Assembly (NCBI GenBank): GCA_942492965.1
Contig: OW818656.1
Coordinates: 3,534,001-3,598,000 of the forward strand
Length of the DNA: 64,000 nucleotides
Reading direction: 5' to 3'
Origin: Sphingosinicella sp942492965
GTDB taxonomy: Bacteria; Pseudomonadota; Alphaproteobacteria; Sphingomonadales; Sphingomonadaceae
A program made the position numbers and the translations under genes. Positions 17,005 to 24,612 of the stretch are shown in pieces. Numbering within the stretch: position 1 is the stretch's first letter; the number at the start of each line of letters is the position of its first letter. A model generated the notes under the pieces. The model did no database searches and was not told where the DNA came from. It worked only from the letters and a program-made list of their open reading frames with translations.

Positions 17005-18543
17005 TCAGATCCTTTCCATGAGGGCCGTGTTCGGCTCGCTTCCGGCGAGCGCGCGGCGCATGATTTTTCCGGTGCTGGTTTTGGGGAGGTCGTTGACAAA
17101 GGCGATAAGGCGCGGCACCTTGTAAGACGCGAGATGTTCACGGCAGTGCGCGACGATTTCCGTCTCCGTAGAGACATGGTTCATGCGCAGCACGATATAT
17201 GCCTTGGCGAGCTCGCCCTTTTCCGCATCGGATACAGGCGCTACCGCGACCATGGCGACGGACGGATGCCTGGCGATCACCTGCTCAAGCTCGGCGGGGT
17301 AGATATTATACCCCGCCGTGATGATCATGTCCTTGCGGCGGTCGACGATGGTCAGATAGCCATCCTCGTCCTGCGTCGCGATATCGCCGGTGGCGAACCA
17401 GCCTTCCTGATCGAACGCCACCTTCGTTGCCGCGGGATTGTTCCAATATCCCATCGTAACGAGTGAGCCGCGAACCTGAAGTTCGCCTGCCGTGCCCGCG
17501 CCGGCGAGCTGGCTACCGTCCTCCATATTCGCGATCCGGACTTCCGTGCCCGGAAATGGCAGGCCGATAGAGCCATGATGCGCGGGCCAATAAGGCGAAT
17601 GCGAGGCCGCGGGGCCGGCCAGCTCGGTCATGCCCCACAGCTCCAGCATCGGGCATCCAAAGCGGCGCTCGACCTCCAGAATTGATGCAGTCGGCATGGC
17701 CTGCCCGCCCACAGTGCACCGCGTGAGACTGGTAAGGTCGGCGTTGCCCAGCTCAGGACATTGCAGCATCTGATAATACATGGTCGGTACACCCTCGCAG
17801 AGGGTGATTCGGTGCTCACCGATCATTGCGAGCGCTCGTGCCGGGTCGAAGCGCTGCATCACGTAGAGCGTATAACCAGCCAGAAAAGCCGCGTTGAGCA
17901 CGACATTGCCATAGACATGGGGGAAGGGCAGTGCGGTAAGGATCCTGTCGCCGCTGTGCCTCACGTGGATCGTGGCAGTCATGGCGACGCTGTCATACAC
18001 CGCCCGGTGACTCGTCATGGCGCCCTTGGGTTTTCCAGTGGTCCCCGATGTATAGGCGATGGTGAAAAGGTCATCGGGGCTGGTGGGTCGCGGCTCCATA
18101 GATGGACCTTGGGCCACCTGGGCAAAGTCGACGCCGGTGCCATTTCCATCCTTGACGATCATCACGGGATTGACTTCGTCAACGAGCGACGCGGCGATCG
18201 CGTCATGGCGATCTCCGCCGCAGATGATCGCGCTGGCGCCGGAGTCAGCGGCGATATAGCCGACCTCCTCACTGCTCAGCAGAATATTGGCCGGAACGAT
18301 AACTGCACCCAGCCGGGCAATCGCGTGATAGGCGATCACCCAGTCGATGCTGTTGGGCAGATAGAGTATCACGCGGTCGCCCTGCGCGACGCCCACAGAG
18401 TCGAGGCCGCCAGCGAAGCGCGCTGCCCGCTCATCGATCCGGGCGAAGGAGATGCGCTCGCCATCTTCCATATAGATTGCCGTCCGCTCGCTAAAGCGCT
18501 TTGCCGCCAGCGTCGTCAGACTGCTCATGATGGCGCCGCTCAT
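17005..18543 (-). CDS. AMP-forming acyl-CoA synthetase (class I adenylate-forming enzyme)
   Basis: The 512-residue protein shows the ATP-binding loop YTSGTTGKPKGAMTSH, the A5-like LELWGMTELAG, A7 WFATGDIATQDEDGYLTIVDRRKDMI and the C-terminal catalytic lysine in KTSTGKIMRRAL. These define a carboxylate-CoA ligase. Length and motif order are normal. The start ATG at 18543 lies one base after the dehydrogenase stop, with GGAGCTGAC as ribosome site; ATG 18528 is an alternative. In its operon it would activate the acid formed by the two dehydrogenases, ready for beta-oxidation. Confidence 0.92.
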   Translation of the reverse strand: MSGAIMSSLTTLAAKRFSERTAIYMEDGERISFARIDERAARFAGGLDSVGVAQGDRVILYLPNSIDWVIAYHAIARLGAVIVPANILLSSEEVGYIAADSGASAIICGGDRHDAIAASLVDEVNPVMIVKDGNGTGVDFAQVAQGPSMEPRPTSPDDLFTIAYTSGTTGKPKGAMTSHRAVYDSVAMTATIHVRHSGDRILTALPFPHVYGNVVLNAAFLAGYTLYVMQRFDPARALAMIGEHRITLCEGVPTMYYQMLQCPELGNADLTSLTRCTVGGQAMPTASILEVERRFGCPMLELWGMTELAGPAASHSPYWPAHHGSIGLPFPGTEVRIANMEDGSQLAGAGTAGELQVRGSLVTMGYWNNPAATKVAFDQEGWFATGDIATQDEDGYLTIVDRRKDMIITAGYNIYPAELEQVIARHPSVAMVAVAPVSDAEKGELAKAYIVLRMNHVSTETEIVAHCREHLASYKVPRLIAFVNDLPKTSTGKIMRRALAGSEPNTALMERI

Positions 18544-18544
18544 G

Positions 18545-19654
18545 TCAGCTCCCCGGGATCAGGACCGCCTTGAGCACGGCACCCCGTTCAGAAGCGTGTG
18601 CCGCCTCCTCGATCTGCGAAAGGGGATAACGCTCGATGAGGCGGTCAAAGGGGAAACGTCCCTGACGCCAAAGCTCGATAAGCTGCGGGATGAAGATGTC
18701 GGGAACGCTGTCACCCTCGATGATGCCGCGAACGGTGCGACCGAAGAGGATGGCGTTCATGTCCAGTGTGAATTCGGTGCCGAGCGGCGCGACGCCGATC
18801 GTGCCGCAAATGCCGGTCAGGCGGAGTGCGTCCACAGCTTGCCGTACGACCTTGGGAAGGCCTGTGCATTCCAGGGAATATTGCGCTCCCTCGCCGCCGG
18901 TAATCGACCGTATGGCTTCTACCGGGTCGCCGCTGCCGCCATTGACAGCGTGGGTCGCTCCCAGTTCCTTCGCGAGTTCGAGGCGCTTCTCATTCAGATC
19001 GACAGCGATGATGGTCGTGCAGCCGACGACCCGGGCCGCCATGATCGCTGCCAGCCCGACCGAGCCCGCACCAAACACGGCAATGCTCGACCCTGCGCCG
19101 GGCTTCAACGCGTTCATGACCGCACCGGCGCCGGTCTGTATCCCGCAGCCCAAAGGCCCCATTATTTCCACAGGAACATCGGAGGGAATCTTGACGACGT
19201 TGCGTTCCGTCGCCAGCGCATATTCGCCAAATGAGGATTGCGCGAAGAAATAGGCGCTGATCCTGTGCCCATGCGCGTCGCAACAGGGGCTGCTGCCATC
19301 GGGGCGCGCGCCTGAGAAATTGCGACCGTACAGGTCCGGGCAATAGCCATAGTCGCCGTTCTGGCAGTTCGTGCAGGCGCCGCAGCTGGCGAAACTGAGC
19401 ACAACCTTGTCGCCTGGCGCCACCTTGGTGACATCGCAACCGACCTCGACGACTTCACCCGAACCTTCATGCCCCAGAACGGCAGGCAAAGGGGTGGGGA
19501 AATACTGATCGCGCACAACGAGATCGGTATGACACATGCCGACACCCGCGATTTTCACGAGAACCTCGTTCGCGCGCGGCTGCTCCAGGCTCACTTTCTC
19601 AAGCCCGAAGGCGCCGCCCTGTTCCCGGACTACGGCGGCTGTCATCTCGATCAT
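18545..19654 (-). CDS. Zinc-dependent alcohol dehydrogenase (aryl/allyl alcohol type)
   Basis: From ATG 19654 (GGGGAG six bases upstream) the product is 369 residues. It shows the catalytic zinc ligands in GMCHTDLVVRD and GHEGSGEVVEVG, the four-cysteine structural zinc lobe CGACTNCQNGDYGYC, and the NAD motif VFGAGSVGLAAI. The sequence style, including SSFGEYALATERNVVK and GPLGCGIQTGAGAV, resembles benzyl-alcohol and geraniol dehydrogenases of the class III-like MDR group. It begins the minus-strand operon with the ligase and aldehyde dehydrogenase and faces the TetR gene across a palindrome-bearing promoter. Oxidation of a primary allylic or benzylic alcohol is the likely role. Confidence 0.9.
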   Translation of the reverse strand: MIEMTAAVVREQGGAFGLEKVSLEQPRANEVLVKIAGVGMCHTDLVVRDQYFPTPLPAVLGHEGSGEVVEVGCDVTKVAPGDKVVLSFASCGACTNCQNGDYGYCPDLYGRNFSGARPDGSSPCCDAHGHRISAYFFAQSSFGEYALATERNVVKIPSDVPVEIMGPLGCGIQTGAGAVMNALKPGAGSSIAVFGAGSVGLAAIMAARVVGCTTIIAVDLNEKRLELAKELGATHAVNGGSGDPVEAIRSITGGEGAQYSLECTGLPKVVRQAVDALRLTGICGTIGVAPLGTEFTLDMNAILFGRTVRGIIEGDSVPDIFIPQLIELWRQGRFPFDRLIERYPLSQIEEAAHASERGAVLKAVLIPGS

Positions 19655-19751
19655 CGTCCACTCCCCTTCCGGGCGCCGCAACTTTCGTCAGGCCTTCTGT
19701 CGCGCAATCAACAGAGAAAGCTTGACGGCGCCCATTTCAATTGAACATATC

Positions 19752-19777
19752 GTGTCAACATGGACACAGACTGTCAA
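19752..19777. promoter_or_regulatory. Putative TetR operator in the divergent promoter
   Basis: GTGTC-AACATG-GACAC (19752-19767) is a perfect inverted repeat, and TGTCAA occurs twice 19 bases apart (19753-19758 and 19772-19777). The site lies between the start of the alcohol dehydrogenase operon and the TetR gene, the usual place for a local TetR repressor to bind. Confidence 0.5.
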
Positions 19778-19818
19778 TCCGGTGCATTGGAGTGGATGGC
19801 TTGCGGAGCAGGGTGGGT

Positions 19819-20466
19819 ATGATCAGCAGGAGGCCCGAGGCAGACCTTGCGCGGCGCGAAAAGACCCGTGCCAGACTGATTTCCGCCGCCGCGCGCGTTA
19901 TCGCGCAGCTGGGTCGGTCGAAGGCCACGATCGACGATTTCATATCCGCAGCAGGCGTGGCGCGCGGCACGTTCTACAACTATTTCCCGACTCGTGAGCA
20001 TATGATCGATGCGCTGTGGGCACATCTGGGACGCGCACCCTTCGTCGAGATTCATGAGCGATGCGGCAAGATCGAAGATCCCGCATTTCGTTTGCTCGCC
20101 GAAACGAAGCTCGTCATCGCTCGCACCGCGATCGACGATGCCTGGGGGTGGCTTATCTATTCCTTGTCCGGCGATGAGGAGGACGTGAACGAGGATTTGC
20201 TGACATTTCCGCTTCCCACATTGGAAGCAGGCGTCGCGCAGGCGCGGTTCCGTGTAGGTGATATCAACGCCGCGCGGGACGGGGTTGTGGCCATGGTGCG
20301 AAGGGGCATGCTTGCTGTTTTGTGCGGGCGGGGATCGGCCGAATATCAGAAAGCCATATTGGAGATGATGTTGCTTTCGTTGGGCATCGCGAAAAAGGAA
20401 ATCGCGGTGTTGCTGAACAAGGAGATACCCGAAGCGGACGATCTGCCAGGATTGCCATATGGCTGA
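19819..20466 (+). CDS. TetR/AcrR-family transcriptional regulator
   Basis: About 215 residues from ATG 19819; GTG 19813 and TTG 19801 are in-frame alternatives. The N-terminal domain has the TetR helix-turn-helix, ending in ATIDDFISAAGVARGTFYNY, then FPTREHMIDALW. The ligand-binding C-terminal domain is not conserved enough to predict an effector. It is divergent from the ADH/ligase/ALDH operon and overlaps the following molybdopterin-enzyme gene by eight bases, so it probably controls both units. Confidence 0.9.
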   Translation: MISRRPEADLARREKTRARLISAAARVIAQLGRSKATIDDFISAAGVARGTFYNYFPTREHMIDALWAHLGRAPFVEIHERCGKIEDPAFRLLAETKLVIARTAIDDAWGWLIYSLSGDEEDVNEDLLTFPLPTLEAGVAQARFRVGDINAARDGVVAMVRRGMLAVLCGRGSAEYQKAILEMMLLSLGIAKKEIAVLLNKEIPEADDLPGLPYG

Positions 20467-22573
20467 TCCGGTACGCGAAGCTGCGGCTCCGGCTGCGGAG
20501 CGCCGACATATGATTTGTCCCCTGTGCGAGGCGGGATGCGGCTTGGTCGCCGAAGTCGAGGGAGAGCGGGTCCTCGCGATCAGAGGGAATGCGGACGATG
20601 TGGCGAGCCGCGGGCATATCTGTCCCAAGGGCGTCGCGCTCAAGGATTTGCACGAGGATCCCGATCGCCTGCGCCGGCCGATGATACGTGAAGGGGAGCA
20701 GTGGCGGATCGTTTCTTGGCACGATGCGCTCGACCAGGTTGCTGCTCGTCTTCATGATATTCAGTCGCGCCACGGCAAAGACAGCGTCGCGGTGTATGGC
20801 GGCAACCCGACAGCGCATAATTTCGGCATTTTCACGCACTATAGTGATTTTCTCGGACAACTCGGCACTCGCAATATCTATTCGGCGGCCTCGCTCGATA
20901 TCCTGCCAGTCCAGCTTGTCGCGTTCCTGCTCTATGGCCATCAGTTCTTGTTGCCTGTGGCGGATATCGATCGCACACAACATCTGCTGGTGATCGGGGC
21001 GAACCCGATGGTGTCGAACGGCAGCATGATGACAGTCCCGGACTTTCCCGCCCGTCTCAAGGCGCTGAAGGGCAGGGGCGGGCGCATGGCCGTGATCGAC
21101 CCCCGCAGGACGGAAACCGCAAAGGTCGCCGATGCGCATCATTTCATCCGCCCGGGGAGCGATGCATTTCTGCTTCTGGCGATGATCGGGGTTTTGTTCG
21201 CGGAAGGGCGGGTCGATCTCGGCAAGGCTGCCGCCTACGTCGACGGGCTGGACGAGGTTCGTGCACTGTGTGCCCGTGTTCCGGTAAAACTTGCCGCGCA
21301 GCGAACGGGACTGGAGGCTGAAACCATACTCACGCTCGCGCGCGAATTTGCCGACGCGCCTTCTGCGGCTTGCTATGGCCGGATAGGGGTTTCGGTGCAG
21401 CGCTATGGCAGCGTTTGCCAATGGGCCATACAGCTGCTCAATATCCTGACCGGCAATTTCGATCGGGAAGGCGGGGTCATGTTCGCCGAACATGTCGCTC
21501 CGGCCCGGCCTTCACTTGATGATGCAGGCGCGATTGGTCGATGGCACAGCCGCGTTTCGGGCTATCCCGAATTTGGCGGATTGATGCCCGTCGCCGCGCT
21601 GGCGGAAGAAATATTGACCGAGGGTGAGGGGCGGATTCGCGCGCTTGTTTCGCTTGCCGGAAATCCCATACGGTCCGCACCAAACAGCGGCAAGATGGCC
21701 AGGGCTTTGAAGAGTCTGGAATATATCGTCACGATTGACCCGTATCTCAACGAAACCGGGCAATATGCCGATATCGCGCTGCCGCCGGTTTCACAGTTGC
21801 AGCGCAGTCACTATCCAATGTTCACGGCGCGCTTCGGCACTCGCAATACGATGCGTTACTCACCTGCGCTGTTGCAGACGGGTGCAGATGAAATGCAGGA
21901 TTGGGAGATATTGGCCGGCCTTGCGTGCCGCATCGCCCGTCTGAACGGATCGCCCGAGCCAGATATTCAGACGCCGGAGACGTGTCTCGAAGAGATAATC
22001 TCAGGCAGTGCCCATCCGGATATCACGTTGCGGCAATTGATGGATAAGCCTGAAGGCATTGACTTCGGCCCGCTTCGCTCGGTGATGCCGGGCAGGTTGT
22101 TGACGCCGGAGAAACGCATCAACCTCGCCAGCAAGGATGTGATGGTGGATGTGGATACGCTGCTGGCGAACGCAATCAACGACGGTGAAAGCTTCCTTTT
22201 GTTCGGTAGACGAAATGTGCGCTCGAACAACAGTTGGATGCACAATCTTCCGCGCCTGATGGCCCGGAGGCCGGATCATCATCTGCTGGTTCATCCGCGT
22301 GACGCCGAGGCCCGCGGCGTGAAAGACGGAATGGCTGTGCGGCTGTCGACGGAAAGCGGTTCGCTCGTCGTAGAGGCCCGTCTTTCCGAAGAGGTCATGC
22401 CCGGAACGCTCTGCCTTCCGCACGGCTGGGATCACATAGACGCGGCGAACCTTTCTATCGCCAGTACGTTACCGGGCGCCAATTTCAATCTTCTGGTCGA
22501 CGATCGCTTTGTCGACAGGCCTTCGGCCGGATCGGCATTCAATGCCATCCCGTGCCACCTCGAGATTATCTGA
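20459..22573 (+). CDS. Molybdopterin-dependent oxidoreductase (DMSO-reductase superfamily)
   Basis: This 704-residue protein overlaps the TetR gene end. Its N-terminus holds a [4Fe-4S] motif with Cys20, Cys23, Cys27 and Cys55 (ICPLCEAGCG and HICPKGVAL). Cofactor-binding segments follow: LLVIGANPMVSNGSMM, MAVIDPRRTETAKVADAHHF, RPGSDAFLL, and late in the protein FGRRNVRSNNSWMHNLPRLM and CLPHGWDH. No Tat signal is visible, so it should be cytoplasmic, and no electron-transfer subunit gene is adjacent. The substrate could be formate, a hydratable unsaturated compound, or an oxygenated intermediate of the neighbouring pathway. The Mo-ligating residue could not be assigned with confidence. Confidence 0.9.
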   Translation: MADPVREAAAPAAERRHMICPLCEAGCGLVAEVEGERVLAIRGNADDVASRGHICPKGVALKDLHEDPDRLRRPMIREGEQWRIVSWHDALDQVAARLHDIQSRHGKDSVAVYGGNPTAHNFGIFTHYSDFLGQLGTRNIYSAASLDILPVQLVAFLLYGHQFLLPVADIDRTQHLLVIGANPMVSNGSMMTVPDFPARLKALKGRGGRMAVIDPRRTETAKVADAHHFIRPGSDAFLLLAMIGVLFAEGRVDLGKAAAYVDGLDEVRALCARVPVKLAAQRTGLEAETILTLAREFADAPSAACYGRIGVSVQRYGSVCQWAIQLLNILTGNFDREGGVMFAEHVAPARPSLDDAGAIGRWHSRVSGYPEFGGLMPVAALAEEILTEGEGRIRALVSLAGNPIRSAPNSGKMARALKSLEYIVTIDPYLNETGQYADIALPPVSQLQRSHYPMFTARFGTRNTMRYSPALLQTGADEMQDWEILAGLACRIARLNGSPEPDIQTPETCLEEIISGSAHPDITLRQLMDKPEGIDFGPLRSVMPGRLLTPEKRINLASKDVMVDVDTLLANAINDGESFLLFGRRNVRSNNSWMHNLPRLMARRPDHHLLVHPRDAEARGVKDGMAVRLSTESGSLVVEARLSEEVMPGTLCLPHGWDHIDAANLSIASTLPGANFNLLVDDRFVDRPSAGSAFNAIPCHLEII

Positions 22574-22591
22574 GCGGACAATTTCCGCGTA

Positions 22592-24115
22592 TCACTGCCA
22601 GCGGACTTCCATATCGACTGCCCCCTTCACGGGAAAGTTCAGGGACAGATGCGTTCCTGTGCGCGACGCAGAAACGCCTTCGCTTGCGGCTTCGAAAGCC
22701 TGCGCAGTGCCGCGAACCACGGTTTCGCCGTCAAGGTTCAAGGACCAGTCGCCGCGGCCCCAGATGTTGGAGAGCCGGAAACTTTGATCGCCGTTCGTAT
22801 GCCCTTCCATTCGTAACACCAGGCGCCTGGCCGTAGGGTCGAAATAGGCCGTAATGACATCGATGGCTTCGGGCAGATCGTCGAGTGCCGGTTCGGCGTG
22901 GTGGCTGGCATCCCACGGCTGACTGTAGAGCTTATGCAACCCATTAGGGACGTTGAGGCGCGCATAGGCAAGCAAGGCATTGCCGGTGTGTGGGTCCATG
23001 CAGCGGAACAGCCCGTTATCGTCGAACAGCTCGTCGTGCCGCGCATAATGATAGCCGCCGTCCGCCCATTTGGCATGAAGATAGCGGTCGGCGTAGGCGA
23101 GCAAGCCGTTGAGGGTTTGCGTGTCGCCCACTTCGGAGGCACAGGCAGCGGCCCAGCCGAAATCTCGCGCAGAGGCCAAATCAGTATTCTCCGTCATCAT
23201 TTCAGGCGGAGCGATCCACAGCGTTCCGTCCGGGCCGGGCCGAAGCCAGCGCTTCATCTGCGCTGGATAATTCTGTTTCACGACGTCGGGGTTCCAGGCA
23301 TGCATCAGCGTGCCGAGCCAGAAGTCGCTCCATGGCGCCTCAGGCGTCACCACGACGCGCTCTTCCTCCAGAACCATCATGTTGAAATGACCGTTCTCGT
23401 TCAGCACGCCGAAATCGCTCCAGGCCTTGAGATAGCCCTCGGTCACTTCCTTTGCAGTGTCGCCGCCATAGAGAATGTCATGAAAGCGGAAGCCGATGAT
23501 CGGCACCTGGTTACAGATCTGGAAAACACAATTGGGTTCGCAGGCGATGCCGAGATAGCCGCGCTCCACCATGCTCCAGTAGATATGGTCGTTGAGCGAC
23601 TTCTCGTCATAGTCATAGCGCTTCTGACTGCCCCAGAAGATCGGCTGGAACGTCAGTGACAGTCCATTTTCCTTTGCGTAGCGATCATCATTGAAGAGAT
23701 GATGATAGAGCAGCGCCATCGACTGCAAATAGGCGCTGTACATGATGTTGTCTTTGATGATGGGGTTCCACTCGGAAGGCAGTTCCCCCTGTGCCTTGTT
23801 GAGCGGGCCGTTGCCGGTGCTCACATAGTGCCAGTAGGTCCACACATCGGGAGACCGCATTTTCTCGATCAGGCGCTGGAAAGGGCGACGAAAATAGCCC
23901 GGCGCCGCGGGAAGCCTGTGTACATGGGTAAGTGCGAGCGCGTAAGCCATATAGGCAAGCTGGAATCGATAGGCGCCGAAATCCTCCTGAAGGCTCGTTT
24001 TGGCCATCATGCCGGACCAGTCATCCTGCAATTGTGAGGCCAGATTGTGAATGCGCCGCAAATGCCCGCGCTGCTTTTCGTCGACCGCGCTTTCCATGGT
24101 GCTATTCAGAATCAT
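22592..24115 (-). CDS. Linalool dehydratase-isomerase-like protein, no export signal (copy 2)
   Basis: The 507-residue protein shares fold motifs with the copy at 11 kb: the helical N-terminus (LQEDFGAYRFQLAYMAYALA), KDNIMYSAYLQSMALLYHHL, and GIACEPNCVFQICNQ with Cys192 and Cys201 nine residues apart as in Ldi, plus an extra Cys196 between them. At the position where copy 1 and Ldi have His in the NIMYxGH motif this protein has Tyr129 (NIMYSAY). No signal peptide precedes these motifs, so it is probably cytoplasmic. A C-terminal beta-rich extension (DPTARRLVLRMEGH onward) matches that of copy 1. It converges on the molybdopterin-enzyme gene and is divergent from a TonB receptor gene. Confidence 0.76.
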   Translation of the reverse strand: MILNSTMESAVDEKQRGHLRRIHNLASQLQDDWSGMMAKTSLQEDFGAYRFQLAYMAYALALTHVHRLPAAPGYFRRPFQRLIEKMRSPDVWTYWHYVSTGNGPLNKAQGELPSEWNPIIKDNIMYSAYLQSMALLYHHLFNDDRYAKENGLSLTFQPIFWGSQKRYDYDEKSLNDHIYWSMVERGYLGIACEPNCVFQICNQVPIIGFRFHDILYGGDTAKEVTEGYLKAWSDFGVLNENGHFNMMVLEEERVVVTPEAPWSDFWLGTLMHAWNPDVVKQNYPAQMKRWLRPGPDGTLWIAPPEMMTENTDLASARDFGWAAACASEVGDTQTLNGLLAYADRYLHAKWADGGYHYARHDELFDDNGLFRCMDPHTGNALLAYARLNVPNGLHKLYSQPWDASHHAEPALDDLPEAIDVITAYFDPTARRLVLRMEGHTNGDQSFRLSNIWGRGDWSLNLDGETVVRGTAQAFEAASEGVSASRTGTHLSLNFPVKGAVDMEVRWQ

Positions 24116-24612
24116 GATCTGCCTGCATACTAAAATCTCGCTTCAGCCGATTCCGCCGCACGCTGCGTTGTCGCTTGGTTACGTGCGGGCGCATGACGAC
24201 ACAGTATCATCCAGGCCACGATTAGACATCCGCCATTCATATGCCCCCACCCTAAAAGGAAGTGTTTCTACTCTGGGCTGGCTTTGACGCGTAGTGGGCC
24301 ATCGTCTTGGCAGACCGCCTCAACGCGCTGGAGCATGGCCGCGAGTTCAAGCGATAGACGCCTTCATTGACGAGCATTACGAAAGATATGAGTCGAGCAC
24401 AACTGTCGGCTTCTGCCGATCGCCACAGCCACCTGCCATGAGCGCGTGGTGCAGCGCCGCGACCCATACGCCTTTCAGCGCGTGCGTAACCGAACCGCCA
24501 GCGTAAGCCACTTTTTAAGTCCAATTTCCTCTGCGGCCGGGATGCCGGCGGCTTGACACCACCGGTAACGCAGGTAAGAGATAATATAACATATCATAAT
24601 ACAGGGAATGTT
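24116..24612. other. Divergent intergenic region, ~500 bases, no recognised gene
   Basis: This gap separates the starts of Ldi-like copy 2 and a TonB receptor and must contain both promoters. The stretch just before the receptor (24575-24600) is notably AT-rich (AGATAATATAACATATCATA), and TTGACA stands at 24553, but spacing to a good -10 is not convincing. An 80-90 codon open frame exists on each strand in 24252-24524, without ribosome sites or recognisable similarity. A decayed gene is possible. Confidence 0.4.

Noticed and set aside
20264..21493. A 409-codon open frame on the minus strand
   Set aside because: It overlaps the TetR and molybdopterin-enzyme genes in antisense and has a composition rich in Arg/His typical of shadow frames.
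24252..24524. Open frames of 70-90 codons on both strands in the Ldi/TonB intergenic region
   Set aside because: They have no ribosome sites, no hydrophobic or domain-like pattern and no recognised similarity.
24553..24612. TTGACA at 24553 as the -35 box of a TonB receptor promoter
   Set aside because: The nearest TATAAT-like words are 23 or more bases away, so the spacing does not support a standard promoter.
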